From positions 14,279,413 to 14,343,412 of the forward strand of contig CM065320.1 of NCBI GenBank assembly GCA_033032175.1: 64,000 nucleotides of DNA, written 5' to 3'. Source of the DNA: Saturnia japonica. Lineage: Eukaryota; Arthropoda; Insecta; Lepidoptera; Saturniidae. Made by a program: the position numbers and the translations under genes. The stretch's first letter is position 1; every line of letters begins with the position of its first letter. Positions 13,201 through 23,334 of this stretch are shown here, in pieces. The notes below the pieces were generated by a model. That model saw only the letters and a program-made list of their open reading frames with translations, was not told the origin of the DNA and made no database searches.

Positions 13201-15369
13201 TGTATAATATCCCTTAAAATCGCTAAAAGGCATTACTCTTTCATCTGTCATTATCTGTATAGGGACCTCTAAAAAGTTACCTTTATTAACTGTTTAATAT
13301 TCGCTATCGAGTTCGTCTTCCGTTGTTATGCGGTAGCACTGCGTGCTGCCACGGCTTCGCTTCTTCAAACTGTATATATACGAGTTACAACAAATCCTTA
13401 TGTGAACTAGGTCAAGTAATAACAACTCCAAAACATATCTATTACAAATTTTTTTTTTCTGTATTCTGAACACTAGTAATATTTATGGTACCTTAGTAAA
13501 CAATATTTCAATTTAATTAATATTTTAATTTTTCTATTTAAATACATTAATCATTGAATATATTTCAAAGCATTGAGAGACGATTTTTGAATATGGAACA
13601 ACCTTTACCATTTTGGAGTTATTACAAACTGACCAATCACGAATTCCATATCAATTATTGCCCCGTTATAATATTCGTTCCTTAAACAACGATTGCGTAA
13701 ATATACATTACCAACAGTTAAATATCAATATTTCAATTGGCGACTCAGAAATCAGTCGACTGTTTGAATGATGCATCTTTATTGCATTTATGCTACAGTC
13801 GTTTGTTAAAAGAATAGTATGGTTCAAAACCCATGTTATATGTAGACTTAATCATCATTTTTTATTAATAAATCACTGTACCTACCATAAATTCAGTTAA
13901 TCAAAGAACAAAATCAGTTAACTTCAATACCTCATATAAAGAATTCATAGCAAACAAAAAGTAGGCTGATTTCTTTGTTACCACGTAATTCATTTCACAT
14001 TCGTAAGATACTTTATTGCTTTTAACATACCTCTCTATTTTATTCGACATTCGATCAAAGTCTCGATATGAAGCAAAAATATCGACATTATTTAAAACCA
14101 CAACGAACCGCTTAAAAACCGACGGGTCCTATGCTTAGGAGCCAAAATACAAATTTATAATTTTACAGGAGAACCTTCCAAATATTTTAGCCCTTGTACA
14201 TTTAAATATATAGTAAGAAAAACATTTGTTTTTTTTTCCTTATGTTGCACTTAATTAATTCAACTGAAAGAAAGCATTTTTACCGTAAAAAAGACAAAAC
14301 GACGACATTGTTAGTCTATCCCTTAAACATAAAACCCAGCGAAAGTTTCATTTTCAGGACGATAATATCGCCGCGATACACTCGCTCGTGGAGGTGGTGT
14401 CTTAAGCACAACTCTGCTCAACACACCGGGTGCGGTTAGACAAAGCGGCATTGAATTATATTATGGTGACCAGGGTGAAGCAACGCACTGCTCGCTTGCT
14501 TGCTTAATATATCTGCTCCCGGGGATGACATATATGCCAATTCTTTGTATATTTTTGTTATGTAAGGGAACCAAACGGTTAAATGATATCTCGAAACCAG
14601 AACAATAAAAAAGTAATACGTAATGTTTCAAAGTAGGGTTTATTTGGATAAGCAACAGAAAATGAGACGAGCGGTAAAATGATAAGCAGCCGTGTGTTGG
14701 GATTGCTTTATCCTGAACTGCCTCTGATCAGTTTTTGCATTTAAAGATCAAGATATCCATGCTGAGATTAGACTGTACCAGAGTATGCAGTTCAACGTCG
14801 TCTTTTGCCAGTAAAGTTAACGTGTTATTTTAATTGAAATTTCAAACGTTCTATATGCATTATTACGATCGACACTTTGATAGAATCTCGAAAGTTCCAA
14901 AATCGTAAACATGTCATAATCATGATACATTCAAACGCCATTTAGATGTATAAACAGACACTGACCATTATTAAACTATTGGTATAACAATTATTATTAT
15001 TATTATTGTATCACACAAAAATACCGCTTAAACATCATTTTGTGCGTGGAAATGAACAGTTTTATATGTGTATCTTATCACAAAACTTTTATTGCTAATA
15101 ATTCAACGTCGACCCCTTCGCAACGCGTCGCTACGTCAAAGCCGATTGTAACAGTTTTTAACACTTCATAATATATAGAAAAAAAACCTATGCATTTGTA
15201 CTTGTAAAATATTCGAATAGTAATTATTTGCTCCCAAATAGCTGCCGTTGATATTAACAAATTAGTGGCAACAACTAATTGTGGCGTAGCAACGCGTCGA
15301 GAACACGCGCATTTACTTACGATGCAAAATGTAAAACTAAAAACACAACTCCAAATGGCAGTGACGTCA

Positions 15370-15650
15370 TACAGAACTAGGGTTGCCAACCCCACTATAT
15401 GCAAAATGGTTAAGTATAAAAGGGAAAGCAGGCTGAAGCCTTTATCTCTTTCTAATTGAGACTTGGTATGTCATTATCATAATTGCCTATCAAACAGTAA
15501 AAAGTATTCCTTTATAAAATAAATGATTTATTTGAAACCTACTATGCCTTTTTTTGTCTTTTTACCATCTAATATATTTCTTCAGGTAATGAATGGTCTC
15601 GAAAATACTATATTTGAGATATAAAAAAAGTTGGCAACCCTATACAGAAC
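15370..15650. mobile_element. hAT-like MITE with perfect 8-bp target duplication
   Basis: The element body is 15378-15642 (265 bp). It begins TAGGGTTGCCAAC (15378-15390) and ends in the exact reverse complement GTTGGCAACCCTA (15630-15642), giving 13-bp perfect terminal inverted repeats. It is flanked on both sides by the identical octamer TACAGAAC (15370-15377 and 15643-15650). An 8-bp duplication and termini of the form (C/T)AGGGTTGCCAA are characteristic of hAT-superfamily elements. There is no transposase, so it is a non-autonomous MITE. The perfect duplication suggests a fairly recent insertion. It lies in the region downstream of the jing stop codon and might be part of its 3' UTR. Confidence 0.88.
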
Positions 15651-16711
15651 ACGGGAAAATCGGAACAGACAGACAGCTGTTGATTCCTTAAAGCGTTTAT
15701 AATTACTACGACACAGTATCGGAACACGAGATGGCCTTAGAATATCAAAATCTTATCTAAACTAACTTTGCTAGTTTCATTTGATATGACTACTGCGACG
15801 GGTATAATCTGACTTAGTATAGATAAAAAGTGAACACTAATTTATTGGTAGTAATAGTTATGTGCTTAGGCACTTGGTGACTCATGAAAACGCTCCTAAA
15901 TCCGGAAGACACCCGAAACCGTAACATGATCACGCTCATACGTAACTCGACACTATCCAACACCGTTCCACCGATATTGGCACCTTAATAAGCGAAAGCG
16001 ACAGACGAAACACGAGGACACTTTAAATTAAACTAAAAACGTAAAAGCGAATAAACCCAAATGATATAATAACTAAGCTAAACTGTTCCGTTACCTCCTT
16101 ACTACTCTATGTACAATGTTGGCAGTGATCCGTATCGCTGGTCGCTCCTTATCGACATCGATACATTAATCCTAACTTACATTTATAATATTCAAACTAA
16201 TTCCGTCCGCTAGCTCCGTTTTGGAGAATTAAACTAAATCGCACCTATTTTACAACGAAATCATAAACTCATCGTTTTTTTTTTGTTAATTTTTATACAT
16301 CTCACGAGAGCTATCTATGTACACACACATTTTTTTGTTCGCGACGCGCTTCGCTCATACTGCGCGCATTAAGGCTCGAATCTTGAACGTTCAAATATCA
16401 TTATAAAAAGGTAAGCATCAGTCTTGTGAATTATTTTACGTCTGCTAACGACTAGCAGTCTACGTACCGCGTGGCGGGTTTTCAACATTCTTTGGCGATT
16501 AAATTTTTACCTAAACCGGACACGTCGTCACGTCCGCCGGCCGGCACTCGCAAGGCTCGAGAATCAACATCTGTCTCAGCTTGTATTACAACTCTGTCGC
16601 ACCTTAAAACCGATCAATAATCTCAACTACTCTACTAGTCAAATCTCATGTAAATAACATTTCGAATATAATATCGATAAAGATATCCGCGAACAGAATC
16701 GAACAATATTT

Positions 16712-16717
16712 TTTATT
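16712..16717 (-). terminator. Candidate proximal polyadenylation signal for jing
   Basis: AATAAA on the minus strand, about 155 nt beyond the jing stop codon. It is the first canonical hexamer downstream, but others follow further along, so use of this one is uncertain. Confidence 0.3.
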
Positions 16718-16872
16718 AAGATTCAATGAAACAAATCCCACAAGTCTTGAATGTATGAAGCCGAGTGCGATCTGTTTTCAAACATCGATATCGACACATC
16801 TCTAACGATAGTTATAAATACGTTAATATATATAACACACAAAGTGTAACACAAGCCAAAGAAAACATAAAA

Positions 16873-17302
16873 TTATCGACCACACGGCCAAAACACGTTG
16901 CCGCCGTACCGTCGACCGAGCTTTCTCTTCTTCGCGCCACTCACCTCGACCCTGTCCGTTCTTTCTTCTTCTTTGTAAACCATGGAGTAGCTCGCAGCTG
17001 TGCTGGTATTGTTGGTATTGGTATTAGTGGTGACTTTAATTTCGGACATCTTCTTTTGTTTCGCTAGAAGATTGTTAAGGACGCGCGACGAGGTGCAGTT
17101 TCTCGGGGGTAACGTCCGAAGGGGGTCATTCGGTACACTGGGGGAATTGTGCAGCCTCTTTACGGGTTGAGAGGACGGCGGTTTCCGATACGAGGCACAA
17201 AACTGCTCGTATAACATCACCTTCGTAGTGACCGGCAGCTGCACGATCTCTACTCTCTTTATTCGCTTAACATCCTTCACGGGCATCCACTCGTCCTCCA
17301 AC
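16873..17302 (-). CDS. jing: jing/AEBP2 orthologue, last coding exon
   Basis: Terminal coding exon of the Polycomb accessory protein. The acceptor is attgcag, with the exon starting at 17302. The preceding exon leaves GT, so GT+G makes Val, and the frame runs on for 142 codons to TAA at 16873-16875. The first part (LEDEWMP, then VEIVQLPVTTK) continues the conserved C-terminal domain of AEBP2, where the vertebrate protein has an equivalent DVWVNE...KVVHLSKLP stretch. In AEBP2 this region contributes to contacts with PRC2 core subunits. The rest is less conserved: a Ser/Pro-rich stretch, a Lys-rich segment (LLAKQKK), an Asn/Thr-rich run and a basic tail (KKRKLGRR) that could help nuclear import. 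The family assignment is firm; function of the tail is inference. Confidence 0.92.
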
Positions 17303-17987
17303 CTGCAATGATTAATCATTATAAGTCAATATATTACGCGAATTGTGCCACATAGATGCAGCTGCAAACACATTTTAATGATTCTTCCAATGGAGTAATT
17401 AATGTTGATTGACGATATAACTGGAAAAAAATTGCTTAGTATTAAATTAGGTACAATGTTATTTTCCAGTGTGTTTGCAGCGATAGTGGGTTGCGATCAC
17501 GATTCTAATAATAGAAATCCAAATATATGAAGATATCACAGTAATCATGCGTATCTAAAATCTATGGTTACTGATTAAAAACGAAAAATGAACCCGTGTT
17601 AACTGACAAAAGTAAATTAAGATACAATAGCAGTGAAATAAATAAATAAGTATTATATATACGTGGTTCGGCAACCCATAGAGCTGCTAGCAACTATTAT
17701 TTAAAAATAAATTTGGACATATTAAATGTTATATTTAACACTATCATCCGTTTTTTGTTTTACATCAATTAAATTGTAAATATTATTGAAATTATAGCCA
17801 ATTCAATTCAAATTATCGATGAGACTGTCTTCTAAATATCACTATAGGTACGGCAAATAATATTATAAACCAATTATAGTGATCATGCTAGCAACTTGAA
17901 GTAAAAAAATTTAATTCCATGTGGCACTTTCGATGTTGATTTTCTGAGAGAGATACCCAATTGCGAAGACACTCTTATAACTTTATA

Positions 17988-19559
17988 CACTCATGGACAT
18001 ATTTAGAGGCACGCAATAAAAAGGTAGAATAACATTTTAAAAATCTAATTTCATACTGGCCATGATATATATACACCAGATGTATTTTGAAAAAGAAGAT
18101 TTTGCATAGAATTTTACTCACGACTTTCTTCTTTTTTTTTGGCTATCTGTTAATTTCTTTAATACATAGTGTATGAATTTCTGCAGGCTTTTGTTGTTCT
18201 TAAAAAATTAACATTTTTTTTTTTTTTTTTTTTTTGACAAAAAATTGTTATTATTGAGTGACCCTAAGGGAACTTCATTTGATAAGTTTGAGTGATAATG
18301 CCGGATCTCGGCATTGCTCAGGTGTAACTTTAAACGGTTACAATGGAGGCTCAAACATTACGAGTGTCCAAGCCTGTGATTTTTCGCAAAGTTAACCGAT
18401 ACCGGCAAACTGGAGACTGTACAAGACGTAAAAGACAAAGTCGCAAAAGAGTAACAACAGAGAGGGACAACAGATTTTTTTTAAGCAGTGTCCTCAGAAA
18501 CCGTACTTCGACTTCTACCGAGGTACGAAAAAAGCTGCAGGAAGTTCGAGAAGTGACAGTTGGCACCAAAATGATTAGAACAAGACCTAAGGCGGTTGGT
18601 ATACGGGAGTACATGCCCGCCAGAGGTGCTTTGCTCACCGCAGGTCATCGACTAACTCGATCCAACTTTGTTTGTTCGCACCGAAATTTAGATGATGATG
18701 ACGCTTGGGAAAAAGTACTCTTTATTGATGAGTCCAGATTCTGTCTTAAGTCAGATGATGGAAGAGTCAAAGTATGGAGACAAGATACGCCGAGTGTAAC
18801 ATTGTTAGATGAGAGCCTTATGGTGGTGGGTCAGTAATGGTATGGGGTGGTATTTGCTTAGGAGCACGTACGGAGCTACACATTGTAGAAAACAGGTCCC
18901 TGACTGCGGCAAGATACGTAACAGACGTTTTAGAGCAGATTGTGATGCCTTTTGCCCCATTCATGAACGATAATTTTATTTTAATGCACGACAATGCTCG
19001 TCCTTACTCTGCTGCGGTAGTATTGGAGTATATTACTGAAGTAGGAATCCAAGTTTTAGTGTGGCCAGCACGCTCGCCAGACCGAAATCCGATAGAACAT
19101 GTTTGAGCTAAACTGGGTTAACAAATTAAACAAAGAAATCCAGCACCAGCTAAGCTCAGGGACTTCAAAACTGCATTGGTTGAAGAATGGAACCTAATGC
19201 CACAAAGTTTCATTGATAATTTAATAAAAAGTTTGTCCACACGGATGCAGACAGAATTAACAGCGAGAAAAGAAAATAATAAATACTGATTGTGTCAACT
19301 ATAATGAAAAAAAAAACAGTATTTAGAGCAATATTCAATTTTCATTATGTTAGGTCAAAATCCCTTACAATTAAAATACTGAGCTTCCTGCCTCTATAAG
19401 CTTTTTTTTCGTTTAGTCTAAATTTTTTGTTTTCAAAAATGTAAAATTAATTATTTGATTCTATTCACCAGATTTTAAAATCTTATAATGTACTAATAAA
19501 TCTGTTTTCACTTTAATTGGCCGTTTTTTATTGCGTTCTTGTAAATATGTCCATGAGTG
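17988..19559 (+). mobile_element. Tc1-type DNA transposon, decayed, inside a jing intron
   Basis: The terminal inverted repeats begin CACTCATGGACATATTTA at 17988. At the right end, 19559 and inward on the other strand, the same 18 bases are followed by a variable 5-base stretch and then ACGCAATAAAAA in both. A TA precedes the left end, the expected Tc1/mariner target. The right flank reads AA, so the duplication has mutated. The 1,572-bp length suits a single-gene Tc1 element, and the transposase remnant occupies the middle. A T22 tract at 18214-18235 lies between the left terminus and the gene. The element is oriented opposite to jing. Confidence 0.9.
18343..19289 (+). pseudogene. Tc1-like DD34E transposase pseudogene
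   Basis: Remnant of a cut-and-paste transposase. The first frame (from ATG 18343) carries a helix-turn-helix-like N-terminus, then RPKAVGIREYMPARG and the first catalytic Asp region (LFIDESRF). A single-base frameshift just before 18837 moves the GGGSVMVWGG block into the next frame. There LMHDNARPYSA holds the second Asp and SPDRNPIEHV the Glu, with exactly 34 residues between Asp and Glu, the DD34E spacing of Tc1. Two in-frame stops follow: TGA at 19104-19106, where Trp is expected, and TAA at 19119-19121. The frame then continues to a natural end at 19289. One frameshift and two nonsense changes make it inactive. The N-terminal DNA-binding part appears shortened. Confidence 0.92.
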
Positions 19560-20057
19560 AAGTTTGGTTATTTGTTTATATATTTTCACTATCTCCAACA
19601 TTGTAGCAAGTATCAAGCCAAGCCTTATATGCTGTTGTATGTCATAGCCTTATATGTCACATAACATATATAGCAAATTATAAAATTAATAATAATGCAT
19701 GTGATCCTCTCATGAAATAAAGCCAAAGAATAAGTATGCATGTGACGTCTTTACTTAAAGCAAAGCATGCAATTACAGTAATAAAAATAATGACTGTGAC
19801 GCGGACGCTAAAATTTCTCCCTAGACGTTTTTTTTGCTCTTTACCTAAACATGGTAAATTGTTAATCACTATTGATTCTGAATACGAATTGATTTATTAT
19901 ACATGAATCACTATTTAAACACTGAGACACGTAGGAGACATAATACGGAAAGATTTCTTTTATGTTTGCAGGTTGCAGATTTGAAGGTTTTTGCTATGCC
20001 ATTTAACTTCAAGACTGGTATTCATAAGTGAAGTAAAAGGGAAATGGTAAAAAAAGG

Positions 20058-20735
20058 AAATAATTTTCAAAATCATTTCTGTCTGAATATTTGGATTTAT
20101 ATGATATGAAAATCAATAAATTACAGAATATTTTGTATCTAAATATTTTGATGTAGATTTCATAAAAATTTATGTCTGATGGAATAACTTTAAAAATCAT
20201 TTCTGTCAGTGTGTTTGGATGTACATAACATATGCCATAAAAATTAATAGATAGTCGAATAACAAAAAAAAAATCATATCTGCCTTGGACGTATGTGGCA
20301 CAAAGTTAGTGAATGATAGCACAACTTTTAAAATAACTTCTGCCTGAATGTTTGGACGTATGTGTAATAAAATTAGTAGATGATGAGATAGAAATAATTT
20401 TCAAAATAATTTATATCTAAATAATTGGATGTACATTACATAAATGCCATAAAAAGCAATAAACGGTGGAATAACTTTAAAAATCATTTCTGCTTTGGAG
20501 ATATGTGGTATAAAAATAGTAAATAATGGAATATTTTTCTAAATATTTTGTATATGAACATAAGGATGAATGTACATACCTACCATATAAATTGATAGCT
20601 GAGAGAATGATTAACTTTAAAAATCATTTCTACTCGAAAGTTTGGGTGGATGTGGAATAATAAAGTTTAACAAATGATAAATGATGACAATTAAAATTAT
20701 AATTTCTATCTAAATGTTTGGTTTGTCCAAAAAAA
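20058..20735. repeat. Diverged tandem minisatellite, about ten units of 60-80 bp
   Basis: A core of the form AACTTTAAAAATCATTTCTG, followed by 'tctgaatgtttggatgta', 'atgccataaaaatta' and 'gatgatgga', recurs roughly every 60-80 bp. Unit starts by eye are near 20060, 20125, 20182, 20258, 20320, 20390, 20469, 20529, 20605 and 20684. Units differ by substitutions and by presence or absence of a 'cataacat-atgcc' segment, so the array is old. It lies within a jing intron. Such arrays are often carried by Helitron-like elements in insects, but I see no Helitron terminus here. Confidence 0.75.
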
Positions 20736-21745
20736 AAATTCATGATGAAATTGTTTCGAATTTATTTATATTTAATGAATGTATGGATATTAAAAACTGA
20801 CCAAAATATTGACAGTCTGTGTTCAAATTACAACCTATTCGTAATTAAATATAGGTTTACAATTAGGTAAGTTTTTCTCATAGTCAGTGAACGATATAGA
20901 CAAATATTACAAACAATTTTAATATTGAGCTGTAAAGTGGTTCAAACGGAATAAATAATGTTACAAATTATTAGTGACTCGAGTGTATAATAAATCAATG
21001 GCCATGAACATCCAGGCTTGTAAGCTATACTTGTAATGGACCCACCTGATTTTACCTGTGCATCGCAACACACAACTACACAAACACGACCTATTAGATG
21101 CTGTTGAGTCAATATCATATTAGTTAACAAAATTATATCAAATTTAGTATTTAAAAATATTAAGTTACAATTAATTTGTAATTGGTCTAGAACGAGTTAC
21201 AAATATGAACACGCAATATAGATTACAGCTGAGATCTACAAAATTATCCAAATTCGAATCGATGTTCCTATTTATGGTTCAATGAATGCAAAAAGCCAAG
21301 TTGAAAAATGCAACTATGCGACATCCTGATGCCTGAAAGATATCCAGTGTTCAATGTTTTAATTGTCAATGAAATAGTAGATTACATAAAAAGGAATAAA
21401 ATGAATTTGGACAGCACGGTCTAATAAAAAATCAGTCAGTTAGTTCAGTCGTTAGATGTAGTAGTACACCTATGATTCAGTCAGTCAATCATAAACAAAT
21501 ATCGGTAGACCGATGTCCTCGTGACAACTAACAAAAATTATTAGATCCCCATAACGATTCCGAATATTGGAAACGAGCAATTGAAAGCACCATTGTGCAA
21601 GATTTATTTTTAAGAGAATGTAACTCACTAATTCTTGCAATATATTTAGATAATATTACGATATTTCCAGTATTTTATTGTTCATCTTCATAGTGTTCTC
21701 TATTTTTTTATTAATATTTTGGATTAAGAAAATTATAATAATAAT

Positions 21746-21960
21746 AGTAGCATGTAAGTCATCCACTGCTGGGTAAAGGCTTCTTCCCAAGGAAAGACTT
21801 AATTGCCACGCCAGCCCACGAGGTATTGGCAATTTCAAAATCCGAGAAATCTACATTTCTGTATTTTACTATATACGGTGGCACTACAAGAACATTTTCA
21901 ATCGTTCAGGTTTCCTCACCATGTTTTACTAAACCGTTAGCCGTTGATATTTGGTTGGTT
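21746..21960 (+). repeat. Dispersed lepidopteran repeat fragment
   Basis: Contains 'catccactgctgggtaaaggctt', an older form of the widespread 'catccactgctggacataggcct' motif, and further along 'ggtttcctcaccatgtttt', another hallmark of lepidopteran repeats. Non-coding and located in a jing intron. Confidence 0.6.
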
Positions 21961-22083
21961 CGTTGGTATAATAATAAATAGATGTACACAGATCCCGAAA
22001 AATTCAAGTCAATCGATATTCCTGCGCTGTAAGCCTTTCGATTACATATAACGTTGCTGAAACCGAATTCAAGCAGAACTCAC

Positions 22084-22294
22084 ACGTGAGGTGGATAGTA
22101 AGTGACGAGCGCTTCGGTTCTTCGATCCACGGTGTTGTACCGCGTCGCTGTTACGGCAGCGTGCAGCGTCAGCGTGTGGCGGCCGGGTGGCTCGCGCAGT
22201 GGACACGCTCCGCCCAGACGCCAACGCGTGCACCGGAGAAGTCGCCAAGCCAGTCCCTCCATTGTACTCGCGTCGAAAAAGTCGAACATGCGCG
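22084..22294 (-). CDS. jing: jing/AEBP2 orthologue, exon of the conserved C-terminal domain
   Basis: Internal exon of 211 nt. The acceptor ttccag ends at 22295, and CG joins the G left by the previous exon to make Ala. Sixty-nine full codons follow, and the exon ends with GT before the donor gtgagt at 22083. The encoded RMFDFFDASTMEGL matches the DFFDAQTLDAI signature of AEBP2. It is followed by HTLTLHAAVTAT and TEALVTYYPPH, equivalent to the VVFHSTVIAKRK...LLLHWMPED stretch. This conserved block lies next to the basic region and takes part in PRC2 assembly in vertebrates. High GC and CpG content sets the exon apart from its AT-rich introns. The other open frames here, on both strands, are shadows. 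Confidence 0.92.
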
Positions 22295-22614
22295 CTGGAA
22301 CATTAAAAAACATTTTTTGTTTAAATTACTATCTAAGAATATTTTAGTTGTCTTAGCACACAAATGCACAGAAAAAAAATACAGAATCATTGTAATCAAA
22401 TAATTATAGGTATATATAGGTAAGTACTTGATAATATTTGTTTTGTGAAAGTCGCGTGAACGTCATAGATCTTTGCACGAATAGTAGAAATATTCAGATT
22501 AATTCTTCTACTTCTTCTTATCTTGGTAACTAGCCCTCTTTATTGAATACTATTACAGCCATTATCAAGTGATTAATTATAAAGAGTCCTGTGATGATTT
22601 CAGTATTCTAACAA

Positions 22615-22760
22615 AGCGGTGGCTTCCTCTTTAGAACTTTCTAGGGAGTTTTAGTGGCATCTTAGAATTAACGGTCCATGTTATTAATTCAATCCACTTC
22701 ACTTGTATTACAAAATATAGGGTCAAATAACACAAATGTATGAATAAAAAACAGTTTAAT
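22615..22760. repeat. Dispersed repeat shared with 34835-34990
   Basis: 'gtggctt-ctcttta-aactttctagggagtttt-gtg-catct' is shared, with small differences, with 34848-34895. The similarity fades through 'aatatagggt-aaa'. Located in the 898-bp jing intron between exons at 23193 and 22294. Confidence 0.55.
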
Positions 22761-22849
22761 ACTAATATTAAATTTTGAGAAAGGCGTGCGGCTTCTTTAT
22801 ACAACTTAGGTGGCAATCGACAATACGGCAAGTGTAAGTAAGCGCTTTC

Positions 22850-23125
22850 CCTAATCTATGGACTATTGTGACACCAGATGTTATCGGTACCGTGTTGCCG
22901 CCCTTGAACCCAACATCCTCGTTTCTGTAGGAAGGAGGTATTCCACCAGACGCGCTACCCCAAGTAGAGATAAATATTCTAAAGAGGCTTTTATGTGCCC
23001 TACTTCTCTCTACCTAACAACTATCGAAGCTGATGTTTGACCTGACTAGAGATGAATACTCCCTGAAGGATGAGAAACATTTTAATAATTTCAAATATCT
23101 CAGAGGGCTTTTCATCTCTAGACCA
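22850..23125. other. jing intron segment with a short inverted repeat
   Basis: CTAGAGATGAA (23046-23056) and its reverse complement TTCATCTCTAG (23111-23121) flank about 54 nt. The surrounding sequence is GC-richer than typical intron and may be a repeat fragment, but I could not match it elsewhere. No exon is supported. Confidence 0.4.
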
Positions 23126-23192
23126 GACACTAGTTAGGGAGGATAATTAAACAAATTAGCAGTATAATAGAAGAAGAATAAATGTAACTCAC

Positions 23193-23334
23193 CAGACCAT
23201 GGTTGCCGACGGTATCGCAGCTTCTTTCCGTTTCTCCTGATGAGCTTGGAGCCGGAATCTGTGGTTTTTTTGCTGCCGCTCCCGTTCGGCGTTGACTCAT
23301 TGAAATGATTGTTCACGTGCCGCTCCAGTAATGT
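23193..23334 (-). CDS. jing: jing/AEBP2 orthologue, exon with end of zinc finger 3 and basic linker
   Basis: Internal exon of 142 nt. The acceptor ttaag ends at 23335 and the donor gtgagt begins at 23192. It enters in phase 0 and leaves one base (G). It encodes 47 residues starting [11 protein letters not shown], which supplies the two His of the third zinc finger; its Cys pair is in the previous exon. A Ser/Gly/Lys-rich stretch follows, then a strongly basic segment ([17 protein letters not shown]) corresponding to the KR-rich region of AEBP2, implicated there in nucleosome and PRC2 contacts. The downstream exon continues directly with RMFDFFDAS, as in AEBP2, where the basic stretch precedes DFFDA. 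Confidence 0.92.

Larger units (their letters stand above)
10926..16872 (-). other. Region downstream of jing; possible long 3' UTR
   Basis: This lies directly 3' of the jing stop codon on the minus strand. It has noticeably more CpG and fewer dispersed-repeat signatures than the sequence below 10.9 kb. That would fit a long 3' untranslated region, or conserved regulatory DNA, for a developmental transcription factor. I see no convincing coding exon on either strand. One clear insertion, a MITE, sits at 15378-15642. The true mRNA end cannot be fixed, because AATAAA on the minus strand occurs several times, the first about 155 nt after the stop codon. The extent given is inference. Confidence 0.35.
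17303..22083 (-). other. jing: jing intron, 4.8 kb, repeat-filled
   Basis: Intron between the last two coding exons. The donor gtgagt is at 22083-22078 and the acceptor cag at 17305-17303. It interrupts a Val codon after its second base. It contains a dead Tc1-type transposon (17988-19559), a diverged minisatellite (20058-20735) and a dispersed-repeat fragment (21746-21960). No additional exon is evident. It is the longest jing intron visible here, largely because of these insertions. Confidence 0.85.

Noticed and set aside
20058..20735. A CRISPR-like array
   Set aside because: Units are diverged, AT-rich and of uneven length without unique spacers, and the DNA is an insect intron; it is a minisatellite.
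22086..22403. Plus- and minus-strand frames over the 22.1 kb region
   Set aside because: Only the frame giving RMFDFFDAS matches AEBP2 and has matching splice sites; the others are shadows.
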